A stretch of DNA of 64,000 nucleotides. It comes from DSPP01 sp964607165. GTDB lineage: Bacteria; Zixibacteria; MSB-5A5; DSPP01. A program made the position numbers and the translations under genes. This document shows, piece by piece, positions 26,742 to 36,032 of the stretch. The notes beneath the pieces are model-generated. The model was not told the DNA's origin, did no database searches, and saw only the letters and a list, made by a program, of their open reading frames with translations. The stretch is taken from contig CAZSIT010000003.1 of the NCBI GenBank assembly GCA_964607165.1, forward strand, positions 1 through 64,000, read 5' to 3'. Each line of letters opens with the position of its first letter. Positions within the stretch are counted from its first letter, which is position 1.

Positions 26742-28232
26742 TTGGATTTTGTGGAAGGATTGAACGGGAAAAAGGCGTGGGAGCTTCTGCCGCTTTTGAG
26801 CAAAAGGGAAATTTCAGCCGTGGAAGTTACCCAAGCGTGTCTGGCTGAAATTGAGCAAAGCGGGAAGAGGTTGAATAGTTTTGTCACTGTCTTGGCAGAT
26901 TCGGCTCTCGAAAAAGCGAAGGAGATAGATGCCAAACGTGTGAAGGGTGAAAAGCTTGGGAAACTGGCTGGGATTCCGATTGCAATTAAAGACATTATGT
27001 GCACCAAGGGGGTTCGGACCACCTGCGGGTCGAGAATTCTGGAAAATTTTGTACCGCCATACGATGCCACCGTCGTCAAAAAGCTCGAGGAAGCGGATGC
27101 GGTTATTGTCGGCAAAACCAATATGGATGAATTCGCAATGGGGTCTTCCAACGAGCATTCCGCTTTTGGGCCGGTGCTGAATCCGCTCAATCCATCCAAA
27201 GTGCCGGGTGGTTCGTCCGGCGGTTCGGCAGCAGCTGTGGCGGCGCATCAGGCGATTTTAGCTTTGGGCACCGACACCGGCGGCTCGGTGCGGCAGCCGG
27301 CATCGCTGTGCGGCATTGCCGGGTTCCGCCCGACTTATGGAGCGATTTCACGTTACGGATTGGTGGCGTTTGCTTCTTCCCTGGACCAAATAAGTCCTTT
27401 TGCTCGGGATGCGCGGGATTTATGGCTGATTTTGGATATCATTTCCGGTTACGATCGCTGCGACTCGACTTCGATACCGGAGAGACTTTTTGATTTTCCG
27501 TTTTCGGAGCCCGGCCGCGTTGTTGAGCTCCCGAGGAATACGAGATTTGGAGTTCCGAAAGAGTTTTGGGGTGAGGGGTTGTCGGCAGAAGTCAGGGATT
27601 CGGTAAAAGCGGCGATCGAGAAAGTTTCGAAAGCCGGGTTTCCCATTGAGGAAGTATCGCTCCCTTCTTTACCCGCTGCAATCGCGGTTTATTACATTAT
27701 CTGCACAGCGGAGGCCTCGTCAAATCTGGCGCGGTATGACGGCGTTAAATACGGCATGCGTATGGATAACCATTCTGACCCCTCGACAGCGCTCGGGACA
27801 AGTTTGTTTGAAATGTATGCGAAGACGCGGGCGCGGGGATTTGGAGCGGAGGTCAAAAGGCGCATCATCTTAGGAACGTATGTTCTTTCTGCCGGCTATT
27901 ACGATGCCTATTATTTGAAAGCGCAAAAAGTGCGGGCGGTTATGAAAAAAGAGTTCGCCCAAGTATTCAAAAAAGTGGATTTTTTGCTGGGGCCGACCAC
28001 TCCATCGGTGGCGTTTGGCATTGGCGAAAAAACGGGCGATCCTTTGGAGATGTATCTTTCGGATATTTACACCGTGCCCGTAAATTTGGCCGGTGTGCCG
28101 GCGGTTTCAATTCCCTGTGGCAAAAATACAGAGGGATTGCCGATTGGATTTCAAATCATTGGCCGGCAGAAAAAGGATGAGGCGGTACTGAAGGCGGCGA
28201 TTGGCTTGGAGAATTTGGGAATAGGGATTTGA
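26742..28232 (+). CDS. gatA: Asp-tRNA(Asn)/Glu-tRNA(Gln) amidotransferase subunit A
   Basis: 496 residues from TTG 26742; GTG 26751 is an equally possible start. The amidase triad is Lys83 (IPIAIKD), Ser158 (GGSSGGSA) and Ser182 (TDTGGSVRQPA). It hydrolyses glutamine to supply ammonia for transamidation on GatB. Residues about 345-354 (SDPSTALGTS) are encoded by an in-frame family-B repeat (27775-27802), placed between YGMRMDN and LFEMYAKTRARGFG where GatA proteins have a short loop. gatB follows, but no gatC is adjacent. Confidence 0.93.
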   Translation: MDFVEGLNGKKAWELLPLLSKREISAVEVTQACLAEIEQSGKRLNSFVTVLADSALEKAKEIDAKRVKGEKLGKLAGIPIAIKDIMCTKGVRTTCGSRILENFVPPYDATVVKKLEEADAVIVGKTNMDEFAMGSSNEHSAFGPVLNPLNPSKVPGGSSGGSAAAVAAHQAILALGTDTGGSVRQPASLCGIAGFRPTYGAISRYGLVAFASSLDQISPFARDARDLWLILDIISGYDRCDSTSIPERLFDFPFSEPGRVVELPRNTRFGVPKEFWGEGLSAEVRDSVKAAIEKVSKAGFPIEEVSLPSLPAAIAVYYIICTAEASSNLARYDGVKYGMRMDNHSDPSTALGTSLFEMYAKTRARGFGAEVKRRIILGTYVLSAGYYDAYYLKAQKVRAVMKKEFAQVFKKVDFLLGPTTPSVAFGIGEKTGDPLEMYLSDIYTVPVNLAGVPAVSIPCGKNTEGLPIGFQIIGRQKKDEAVLKAAIGLENLGIGI

Positions 28233-28243
28233 GAAAGCAACCT

Positions 28244-28331
28244 AACCCTTCGACTGCGCTCTGGGCAAGCCCCCGACCCCTTCCCCTCGACTACGCTCCC
28301 TCGGCTAAGCTCGGGACAAGTCGGGACAAGC
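28244..28331. repeat. Family B repeat cluster between gatA and gatB
   Basis: 28244-28271 (CCCTTCGACTGCGCTCTGGG) and 28283-28331 (CCCTCGACTACGCTCCCTCG, then CTCGGGACAAGTCGGGACAAG) are at least two tandem or nested copies. They fill most of the 142-nt spacer between two genes that are normally tightly coupled. Confidence 0.7.
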
Positions 28332-28374
28332 CCGAAACGGAAAGGGGAGAATTAAAGCAAAGAGTGCAAAACTT

Positions 28375-29814
28375 GTGAAAAAATACGAAAGTGTAATTGG
28401 GCTAGAAGTCCACGCCCAACTGGATACGGAAACTAAAATCTTCTGTGGCTGCTCGACCGAATTCGGAAACGAGGGAAACAGCCAAACCTGTCCGGTTTGC
28501 CTGGGAATGCCGGGGGTTTTGCCGGTTCTAAATAAAAGAGTGGTGGAGCTGGCGGTTCGATCGATTTTGGTCGTGGGAGGAACGGTTCAGCCCAAGAGCA
28601 TTTTTGCGCGGAAAAATTATTTCTATCCGGATTTGCCGAAAGGATATCAAATATCTCAATACGAACGTCCGCTCGGAATGGGAGGCTCATTGAGCATACA
28701 TTTTGACGGACAGGCCAAGACAATTGGGATAACGCGCATTCACCTCGAAGAAGACGCGGGCAAATCCTTTCACCCGGAGGAGCGCGCCATCGACTATACG
28801 CTGGTGGATATGAACCGCTGCGGGGTGCCGTTGATTGAAATCGTCTCCGAGCCGGACATCCGCTCTTCAGATGAAGCGTATGCGTATCTCTCCGCTCTCA
28901 AACAGATTTTACAGTATTGCGAAATCAGCACGGCCGATATGGAGCAGGGGAAATTGCGCTGTGACGCCAATGTCTCCATCCGCCCGAAGGGGCAAAAAGA
29001 ATTCGGTATCAAGACAGAACTGAAAAATATGAATTCCTTTCGGGCCGTGCAAAAGGCTTTGGAAGTGGAGATTGAAAGGCAAACCAAAATTATTGAATCG
29101 GGGGGAAAGGTGGTGCAGGAAACTTTGCTCTGGGACGAAGATAATCAATCGGTTCATCCGATGCGCGCCAAGGAATTTTCGGACGACTATCGCTATTTTC
29201 CCGAGCCGGATTTGCTGCCCCTGGAAGTTTCGCCCGAATGGTTAGAGGGAATTCGGGTAAGTTTGCCAGAATTGCCGGAGGCGCGACGGAAGCGATTTAT
29301 GGAAGTTTACCAACTTTCGGATTACGATGCCTCGCTTTTGACTTCCGAGCGGGCGGTGGCGGATTACTATGAGACGGCGGTTATGCTCTTTCCGAATTCC
29401 AAGATAGTGGCCAATTGGATAAATGGGGAGATTTTCCGCTATTTAAATGACAAAAAAATTTCAATTGAGGAACTGAAGGTTTCGGCGAGCGAACTGGCCG
29501 CGTTACTGAAAAAAGTTGATTCTGGCGCGCTTTCCAATAATATGGCTAAGGAAGTGCTGATGGAGATGGTCCAGTCCGGGAAATCAGCCGAGGCGGTAAT
29601 TGCCGAAAAAGGTCTGGTGCAGGAGTCGGATGAGGCAGTTTTGGATGGGTTGGTGCGGGAGGTAGTTGAGGCGCACCCTAAAGAAGTTGCCGCTTACAAA
29701 CAAGGGAAAAAACAGATCTTTGGATTTTTTGTTGGAGAAACAGTCAAGAAGAGCGGGGGGAAAGCCAATCCCAAGCTGGTTTCCGCCCTTGTGAAAAAAT
29801 ACCTTGGAGAGTAA
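28375..29814 (+). CDS. gatB: Asp-tRNA(Asn)/Glu-tRNA(Gln) amidotransferase subunit B
   Basis: 479 residues from GTG 28375. It starts YESVIGLEVHAQL; the zinc site is in FCGCSTEF and CPVCLGMPG. The catalytic cradle holds HLEEDAGKSFH and DMNRCGVPLIEIVSEPD; the helical and YqeY-like tail domain occupies about 300-479. It phosphorylates and transamidates Glu-tRNA(Gln) or Asp-tRNA(Asn). The purN start lies inside its last codons. Confidence 0.95.
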   Translation: MKKYESVIGLEVHAQLDTETKIFCGCSTEFGNEGNSQTCPVCLGMPGVLPVLNKRVVELAVRSILVVGGTVQPKSIFARKNYFYPDLPKGYQISQYERPLGMGGSLSIHFDGQAKTIGITRIHLEEDAGKSFHPEERAIDYTLVDMNRCGVPLIEIVSEPDIRSSDEAYAYLSALKQILQYCEISTADMEQGKLRCDANVSIRPKGQKEFGIKTELKNMNSFRAVQKALEVEIERQTKIIESGGKVVQETLLWDEDNQSVHPMRAKEFSDDYRYFPEPDLLPLEVSPEWLEGIRVSLPELPEARRKRFMEVYQLSDYDASLLTSERAVADYYETAVMLFPNSKIVANWINGEIFRYLNDKKISIEELKVSASELAALLKKVDSGALSNNMAKEVLMEMVQSGKSAEAVIAEKGLVQESDEAVLDGLVREVVEAHPKEVAAYKQGKKQIFGFFVGETVKKSGGKANPKLVSALVKKYLGE

Positions 29815-30400
29815 GCTTTCGGTCTGGGTTTCCGGTTCGGGCTCCAATTTGGAGCGAATCAGTCAGGCCTGCCGAAATAAAGAAATTCCAGCCGTTGTTA
29901 CCCTGGTTATTTCTGACCGAGCCGGTATTTTAGCTCTGGAACGGGCCCAAAAATCTTCGATTCCAACCGCCGTTGTTTCACGAAAAGATTTTGAAAGCGA
30001 CGGGGCGTATGCGCTGGCCTTTTTGGAATTGCTCAAGAAATATCAAATAGAACTAATTTGTCTGGCGGGATATTTGAAAAAAGTGCCGGATGAGGTGGTC
30101 AAGACTTATCGAGGGCGGATTATCAACATCCATCCGGCTCTACTCCCCAAGTTTGGCGGCACAGGTTTTTACGGGCAAATGGTGCACCAGACAGTATTGA
30201 AAGCGGGGGAAAAGGAAAGCGGCGCAACCGTTCATTATGTTGATGAAGTATATGATCACGGAGCGATAGTTTTACAGAAAAAGATCGTGGTTTTGCCAAA
30301 CGATACGCCCGAGGGCTTGGCCGAACGCGTTCATCAAATCGAATATGAAATTTATCCGCAGGCGATACGGCTGGTTCTGGAAAAGCTGGCTGGCCGGTAG
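29804..30400 (+). CDS. purN: Phosphoribosylglycinamide formyltransferase
   Basis: 198 residues from TTG 29804, overlapping gatB by 11 bases. Motifs: VWVSGSGSNL (phosphate loop), CLAGYLKKVP, and the catalytic Asn/His in IINIHPALLP with the Asp in DEVYDHGAIV. It uses 10-formyl-THF to formylate GAR in purine synthesis. purC and purH are encoded about 3 kb downstream. Confidence 0.92.
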   Translation: MESKLSVWVSGSGSNLERISQACRNKEIPAVVTLVISDRAGILALERAQKSSIPTAVVSRKDFESDGAYALAFLELLKKYQIELICLAGYLKKVPDEVVKTYRGRIINIHPALLPKFGGTGFYGQMVHQTVLKAGEKESGATVHYVDEVYDHGAIVLQKKIVVLPNDTPEGLAERVHQIEYEIYPQAIRLVLEKLAGR

Positions 30401-31976
30401 TTTTTTGTTTCCGTCTCTTTTGTCCGGTCAGGTTACCGTGCAGCCGACAGGCCCGGGTGTGCGCATCCGCACGGTCGTCATCGATCGGGGAGATGTTTTT
30501 CCAAAAGAAAAAGAAAAGATATGGCTTTTTCGGCTAGCAAATAAGTTTCATATGCGAACTAAAGAAGCAATCGTGCGGCGGGAGTTGCTTTTGAAAGAGG
30601 GGGACTTTTACGATTCGGCCCTGGCGCAGGAGACGGAACGCAATTTACGCAGTCTGGGTGTTTTTGGCAGCGTTCTGATAACACCGCATTTTGTCTCCGA
30701 CTCGACCGTTGATTTGCTTGTTGAGACTACCGACCAATGGACGACGGAAGGAAGTTTTCGGCTGGGGGGCGGCGGCGGCGCCTACCAATTTTCCCTTGGT
30801 CTGGAAGAAAAGAATCTTTTGGGCTGGGGGCAGAAATTGGAGCTGACCTATGAACAGACCGACTTGCGGGTCAGCCGGACGGCTTCGTTTTACGAGCGCC
30901 GGATTTTTTCCCAACCCCTTTCGCTTTCTTTGGTCGGCGAAGACCGGTCCGATGGAAATTATTATCTGGTCGGGCTTGGAAGGCCTTTGTATTCATCGCA
31001 AGACAAATGGGGCGCTAACCTGCAATTGCTTTCTTTTTCCGACCAGTTGCGTTTTTTTGCCGGCGGGGAAGAACGATTCTTTTTTCGTCAGAAAACTAAA
31101 GAAGCAAGCTTTTCCGTGTCACGTTCCTGGGGAAATTTGTTTAAAAAGGTGGCGACCTTTGGTTATACAGTAACACAAAACGATTTCAGCGGTCCCCTCT
31201 ATCCTATTGCTGCCGATACGGTGTTTAGACCGGAAGACTTTGCCTTTGTGGTTCTCGAAAAGCGAGTTCACGCGGTTTCTTTGGGTTTAAGTTTGTATTC
31301 CAATCGTTACACAACAGAGAGATATCTCGATAATTTCGGGGTGATAGAGGATTTTCGGTTGGGTGAGGTTTCGACTTTTGAATATGTCCTTTCCCCCCGC
31401 TTTTTGGGTTCGTCGCTCAACCGGCACGAAGCAGCTTTTTCAGTGGGAACTACTCGAAAGCTAAACAATCACTTCATCCGATTGTCGTTGGGCGACCGTA
31501 CGACACTTCTGTCCGAACGCTGGGAGGGAAATTTCTGGCAGGCAAACCTCCGTTACTATTGGCGTTGGAAGAATAAATGGCCACTCGCCTTTCGTTTGGA
31601 GGGTTCTTTCGTCAACGGGCAGGCCCGTATTGGCCAGTTTGTTCTTGGGGGAGAAAGCGGCCTACGCGGCTACGATGCCCGCAGCTTCACCGGCAGCCGG
31701 ATGGTTCTTGGAACGGTTGAACAGCGTGTCTTCGGACCCAATTTCCTCTCTATTCTCGGAATAGGCGGAGTGGTGTTTGTCGATTTTGGTCAAGTTTGGA
31801 AGACAGAGGAAGATTTCCGGATTTCGGAAGCAAAGAGTAATTGGGGATTGGGGCTTCGATTGGGCTTGGTCAAATCCTCACAATTTAAAGTGCTACGGTT
31901 CGATTTAGCCCGCCCGTTCGGGCCGGGCGATTGGGTTTTTTCTTTTGGAACGGGAATGAGCTTTAATCTTGAATAG
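30345..31976 (+). CDS. BamA/TamA-like outer-membrane beta-barrel protein
   Basis: 543 residues from ATG 30345, overlapping purN by 56 bases in another frame; a later start near 30396 is possible because the signal-like segment WLAGSFLFPSLLSGQ begins there. Residues about 45-130 resemble a POTRA-type domain (REAIVRRELLLKEGDFYDSA-like spacing, RNLRSLGVFGSVLI). The remainder is a beta-barrel of alternating strands, with the Omp85-like RGYDARSFTG motif and a C-terminal strand ending FSFGTGMSFNLE. It may insert or transport proteins or lipids at the outer membrane. One POTRA instead of five argues against the main BamA. Confidence 0.75.
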   Translation: MKFIRRRYGWFWKSWLAGSFLFPSLLSGQVTVQPTGPGVRIRTVVIDRGDVFPKEKEKIWLFRLANKFHMRTKEAIVRRELLLKEGDFYDSALAQETERNLRSLGVFGSVLITPHFVSDSTVDLLVETTDQWTTEGSFRLGGGGGAYQFSLGLEEKNLLGWGQKLELTYEQTDLRVSRTASFYERRIFSQPLSLSLVGEDRSDGNYYLVGLGRPLYSSQDKWGANLQLLSFSDQLRFFAGGEERFFFRQKTKEASFSVSRSWGNLFKKVATFGYTVTQNDFSGPLYPIAADTVFRPEDFAFVVLEKRVHAVSLGLSLYSNRYTTERYLDNFGVIEDFRLGEVSTFEYVLSPRFLGSSLNRHEAAFSVGTTRKLNNHFIRLSLGDRTTLLSERWEGNFWQANLRYYWRWKNKWPLAFRLEGSFVNGQARIGQFVLGGESGLRGYDARSFTGSRMVLGTVEQRVFGPNFLSILGIGGVVFVDFGQVWKTEEDFRISEAKSNWGLGLRLGLVKSSQFKVLRFDLARPFGPGDWVFSFGTGMSFNLE

Positions 31977-33411
31977 AAAAATATGGGGATTGGTTGGGGT
32001 AATTTTTGCCGCGCGATTGGTTTTGGCTTTGCTTTTGCCCCTTTCGCCACAAGAGGCATATTACTGGAATTATTCGCGGCATTTGGCTTTAAGCTATTTT
32101 GACCACCCTCCTTTGGCGGCCTGGTCAATTTGGCTTTTTACTCATTTGTTGGGGGATACGGTTTTTGCCATTCGGCTGCCGGCATTTTTGTATTCAGTTG
32201 GAACGTTTGTTGTCCTTTACCAATTTACCCGTCGATTAGCGCCGGTTGCCGTTCGGGAATTTTTGCCCTTGCTTTTATCTCCATTTTTTTTTGTAGGCGG
32301 GATTCAGATGCTGCCGGATTCGCCGCTTTTATTCTTCTATGCGGCGGCGCTGTTCTTCGGGTATCGGGCGGCCGTCGAAGGGGATGAAAAAAGGTGGTAT
32401 GGATTTGGAGTGGCAGCCGGAATGGCCTTGCTTTCCAAATACAGCGCGGTTTTGATTTTCGGTGGGATGGGGCTTTACATCCTTTTCACGAATAATTGGA
32501 AAATTTTATGCTCGCCCCATTTCTGGTTTTCAATATTGCCGGCAGGCGCGCTTTTTTCACCGGTCTTAATTTGGAATGCTGGACATCATTGGGCTTCGTT
32601 TCTGTTTCAATCCTCGCGGCGGGCGGGCGAACTTTCTTTTCCTAATTTTTACAATTTTGGGCGTTACCTGGTGACGCAGATTTTGGTGGTTTCGCCGGTT
32701 TTATGGTTGACCAATTGGAAAGCTTTTATTGTTGGAATCAAAGTCTGCTTTCGCGAAAAAGACCGGCTCATTCTTTATCTGACCAGCTGGATTTTGCCTT
32801 TTTTTGTGATTTTCAGCCTAGTTTCGTTTTTCTACTGGGTAAAATTGAACTGGCTTTGGCCGGGATATCTGGTGGCGACCGCGCTCGTTTTGGTTTTGAT
32901 TATTCAAGGGAGAATGAAGAGTTGGTTTAAGTCAGAGTTGGTCGGGGCAACTGCTACGACTTCAATACTGGTCTTGCTTTTATTTTACCAGCCTTTTGCA
33001 GTCCACTGGTCGGGGAATAGTTTAGCGGGATGGAGAGAGTTAGCTCAAAAAATTGTGTGGATGGCTGGTCAGCGGGGCGGGGAATGGGAGATTGCCGGCT
33101 ATGAATACAAAGCGGCTTCCGAATTGGCGTTTTATTTGCCAAACCAGCCGGAGACATATTCCAACACATTGATTGGAGAACCGGGGTTGCAATATGATTA
33201 CTGGTTCGACCAATCCAAAGTTATTGGCAGGAACTTTTTATTTGTGATTGACCGGCGCTATCGATTGAACGATGCGCCAGAGGTGCTCAAGGGCTTTTTT
33301 GAAAAAGTTGAGGAAGCGGATTCGCTGGCCGTGAAGAGCGGCCGGGGAGAGGTAACCACTTTTTACATTTATCCTTGTTATTCTTACAAAGGGTTGAACT
33401 TAAAGCAATAG
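31969..33411 (+). CDS. GT39/ArnT-like membrane glycosyltransferase
   Basis: 480 residues from TTG 31969 (overlaps the barrel stop). About ten or more membrane helices. The conserved first loop LSPQEAYYWNYSRHLALSYFDHPPLAAW carries the acidic residue and the DHPPL motif of PMT_2/ArnT enzymes. It transfers sugars from polyprenyl-phosphate donors to lipids or proteins on the periplasmic side. The preceding outer-membrane gene suggests an envelope role; the acceptor is unknown. Confidence 0.82.
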   Translation: MNRKIWGLVGVIFAARLVLALLLPLSPQEAYYWNYSRHLALSYFDHPPLAAWSIWLFTHLLGDTVFAIRLPAFLYSVGTFVVLYQFTRRLAPVAVREFLPLLLSPFFFVGGIQMLPDSPLLFFYAAALFFGYRAAVEGDEKRWYGFGVAAGMALLSKYSAVLIFGGMGLYILFTNNWKILCSPHFWFSILPAGALFSPVLIWNAGHHWASFLFQSSRRAGELSFPNFYNFGRYLVTQILVVSPVLWLTNWKAFIVGIKVCFREKDRLILYLTSWILPFFVIFSLVSFFYWVKLNWLWPGYLVATALVLVLIIQGRMKSWFKSELVGATATTSILVLLLFYQPFAVHWSGNSLAGWRELAQKIVWMAGQRGGEWEIAGYEYKAASELAFYLPNQPETYSNTLIGEPGLQYDYWFDQSKVIGRNFLFVIDRRYRLNDAPEVLKGFFEKVEEADSLAVKSGRGEVTTFYIYPCYSYKGLNLKQ

Positions 33412-33434
33412 TTGAAGGTAAAAAAATGGAACGC

Positions 33435-33463
33435 TTGCGCGGTGGCGGTCTTTCGCCCATATT
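33435..33463 (+). promoter_or_regulatory. Weak promoter candidate placed for leaderless purC
   Basis: TTGCGC (33435-33440), 17-nt spacer, CATATT (33458-33463), then 6 nt to ATG 33470. The hexamers are poor, but spacing matches the promoters at 11590 and 35998, and purC has no SD. Confidence 0.35.
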
Positions 33464-33469
33464 AGCTAT

Positions 33470-34396
33470 ATGGAAAATACGATGACAATGCCTTCGGCTT
33501 TAATGCAAACTGACATTCCAGACTTACCGCTTTTTAGAAGGGGAAAAGTGCGGGATATATACGATTTGGGCGACCGGTTGCTTTTGGTCGCCACCGACCG
33601 GCTTTCGGCCTTCGATGTGGTGATGCCGGAGGGGATTCCGGATAAGGGTAAGATTCTAACGGCTCTTTCAGTTTTTTGGTTTGAGTTTCTGTCCGATATC
33701 GTGCCGAACCATTTAGTAGCTTATCGTGTCAGCGATTTTCCTAACGGGATGGTGAAATATCGCGAACAGATGGAGGGGCGCTCGCTTTTGGTAAAAAAAG
33801 CAAAGCGTGTCGATTTGGAATGTGTGGTGCGCGGTTACATTGCCGGTTCGCTCTGGAAAGAATATAAAGCGATGCGCGCGGAAAACGGAAAGCCCGTACG
33901 GTTATATGACTTTGATTTCCCCTCGGATTTGCAGGAGTCGCAAAAACTATCTGAGCCGATTTTTACACCGGCGACCAAGGAGGATACCGGACACGACCAG
34001 AACATTTCCGAAGCGGAAGCGAAAAAGCGTTTTGGCGTTGCGCTTGTTGATGAATTAAAGAAACTTTCGTTAGCCATATACAACCAAGCTTTCGCCTATG
34101 CCTGGTCGCGGGGCATTATCCTGGTGGATACAAAATTCGAGTTCGGTTACATTGATGGCAAATTGACCTTGATTGACGAAGTTCTTTCGCCCGATTCTTC
34201 GCGCTTTTGGCTCGCTTCACAGTATCAACCGGGGCGGCCGCAGGATGGTTTTGACAAACAGTTCGTGCGCAACTTTCTGGAATCCATAAAATGGAATAAA
34301 AAACCGCCGGCTCCGCATTTGCCGGAGGAAGTGGTGATGAAAACGCGCGAAAAATATCTGGAAGCATACCGGCTTTTGACCGGCAAGGAGTTTTGA
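33470..34396 (+). CDS. purC: SAICAR synthetase
   Basis: 308 residues, the longer yeast-like PurC form. Motifs FRRGKVRDIYDLGDRLLLVATDRLSAFDVV (ATP loop), CVVRGYIAGSLWKEY and GIILVDTKFEFG are intact. It ligates aspartate to CAIR in purine synthesis. Its TGA overlaps the ATG of purH by one base, so purC and purH form an operon. Confidence 0.95.
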   Translation: MENTMTMPSALMQTDIPDLPLFRRGKVRDIYDLGDRLLLVATDRLSAFDVVMPEGIPDKGKILTALSVFWFEFLSDIVPNHLVAYRVSDFPNGMVKYREQMEGRSLLVKKAKRVDLECVVRGYIAGSLWKEYKAMRAENGKPVRLYDFDFPSDLQESQKLSEPIFTPATKEDTGHDQNISEAEAKKRFGVALVDELKKLSLAIYNQAFAYAWSRGIILVDTKFEFGYIDGKLTLIDEVLSPDSSRFWLASQYQPGRPQDGFDKQFVRNFLESIKWNKKPPAPHLPEEVVMKTREKYLEAYRLLTGKEF

Positions 34397-35994
34397 TGGG
34401 AACGGAAGAGGTTTTGGTTGAGGAAGAAAAAATGGTCGAGTTGATTCCGGTCCGGCGGGCCCTGGTTTCGGTTTATGACAAGTCGGGCCTGGAAGTTTTG
34501 GCGGAGATTTTGAAAAAACATTCGATTGGCGTTTTGTCCACCGGCAAAACGTTGGAGGTTTTGGGGAAGCTGGGTGTTTCCGTGCAATCGGTCGCAGAAT
34601 ACACCGGTTTGGAAGAGATTTTGGACGGGCGGGTAAAAACCCTGCATCCAAAATTATTTGCCGGAATTTTAGCGCGGCGGGATAAAGCCGAGCATTCTGC
34701 CACGATGAAAAAGCAGGGGTGGGGCGAAATTGATTTAGTCGTTGTCAATTTGTATCCCTTTGAGTCAACGGTTCAGAAAACGGGTGTCACCGAAGAGGAA
34801 GCGATTGAAAATATCGATATCGGCGGGCCTTCGCTTTTGCGGGCGGCGGCCAAAAACTATGAATCGGTCACGGTTATTACCGACCCCGTCGATTACGAGC
34901 AACTGGGGAAGGAATTAAAAACAAACGGCGGGGCTACTTCGCTTGAGTTTCGGAGAAATTGCACGCGCAAGGTTTTCGCGCTCACGTCCCGCTATGACCG
35001 GCTCATAACGGAATATTTGTCCCGAACTGAAACCGAAGCGGCGCGGGATGATTTGCCGCAAGCGATTCGGATGGAGCTTTCCAAAAAGCAGGAGCTGCGC
35101 TACGGCGAAAACCCGCATCAAAAAGGAGCCCTGTACACGGCAGGAGAAGGTTGGGGCGTGGACAGTTTTGAAATTTTGGGCGGGAAGGAACTTTCCTACA
35201 ACAACCTGCGGGATTTGAACGCCGCTTTGAAGTTGGCTTCTGAATTTGAAAAACCGTTTGTCGGTGTTCTCAAGCACACCAATCCCTGCGGAGCGGCGGC
35301 GGGTTTTACTCTGGCCGCTGCCTATCGAGACGCTTATGATTGCGACCCGCTTTCGGCCTATGGCGGGATCGTTGGCCTGAATCAAAAAGTGGACCTTGCC
35401 ACGGCCAAGCTTTTAGACGGGTCTCCCTTTTTGGAATGCATTCTGGCACCGGATTATGAGACAGAAGCTTTGGAAATTTTGTTGCAGAAGAAAAACCGGC
35501 GCGTTGTAGCTTGCCGGAACTGGAAAAGCCGGGGGAGCGGCTTGCGGCTGTATCATCTGGAAGGCGCATTTTTGGCGGAGACGGTTGATAGCGGCGTTTC
35601 AACTAAAAATGATTTGCAGATGGTGTCAAAGAAAAAACCGTCTGATGCAGAAATTGAAAGTTTGCTTTTTGCCGAAAGGATTGCCAAGCATACACACTCC
35701 AATGCCATTGTTTTAGCGTCCGGAATGAAGATTGTTGGAATTGCCGGGGGCATCACTTCACGCGTAGATGCCGTCTGGCTGGCTTTATACAAAGCCGGAA
35801 ATCGAGCGAAAGGCTCGGTTTTGGCTTCGGACGCATTTTTTCCGATACCGGATGGCGTTGAAAAGGCGGCGACCGGCGGCGTGGTTGCCATTCTGGCACC
35901 TTCCGGTTCAAAAAAGGATCCCCTTGTGATTGCCGCTGCCGACCGGGCGAATATCAGTTTAGTCTTTTCCAGCCAAAGGCATTTTCGGCATTAA
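34396..35994 (+). CDS. purH: Bifunctional AICAR transformylase / IMP cyclohydrolase
   Basis: 532 residues from ATG 34396. The N-terminal MGS-like cyclohydrolase domain (about 20-150) has ALVSVYDKSGLE and GRVKTLHPKLFAGILARR. The AICAR transformylase domain (about 150-532) has LRYGENPHQKGALY, the catalytic KHTNPCGAA and a C-terminus ending in a RHFRH motif. It performs the last two steps to IMP. Seventeen more bases of an N-terminal acidic extension before VRRALVSVYD are unusual but short. Confidence 0.95.
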   Translation: MGTEEVLVEEEKMVELIPVRRALVSVYDKSGLEVLAEILKKHSIGVLSTGKTLEVLGKLGVSVQSVAEYTGLEEILDGRVKTLHPKLFAGILARRDKAEHSATMKKQGWGEIDLVVVNLYPFESTVQKTGVTEEEAIENIDIGGPSLLRAAAKNYESVTVITDPVDYEQLGKELKTNGGATSLEFRRNCTRKVFALTSRYDRLITEYLSRTETEAARDDLPQAIRMELSKKQELRYGENPHQKGALYTAGEGWGVDSFEILGGKELSYNNLRDLNAALKLASEFEKPFVGVLKHTNPCGAAAGFTLAAAYRDAYDCDPLSAYGGIVGLNQKVDLATAKLLDGSPFLECILAPDYETEALEILLQKKNRRVVACRNWKSRGSGLRLYHLEGAFLAETVDSGVSTKNDLQMVSKKKPSDAEIESLLFAERIAKHTHSNAIVLASGMKIVGIAGGITSRVDAVWLALYKAGNRAKGSVLASDAFFPIPDGVEKAATGGVVAILAPSGSKKDPLVIAAADRANISLVFSSQRHFRH

Positions 35995-35997
35995 GGC

Positions 35998-36026
35998 TTG
36001 GCAAAACCCGACGGAAGCTTTAATTT
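35998..36026 (+). promoter_or_regulatory. Promoter placed for leaderless smg mRNA
   Basis: TTGGCA (35998-36003), 17-nt spacer, TAATTT (36021-36026), and only 6 nt before ATG 36033. No SD is present upstream of the gene. Confidence 0.55.
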
Positions 36027-36032
36027 AAATAT

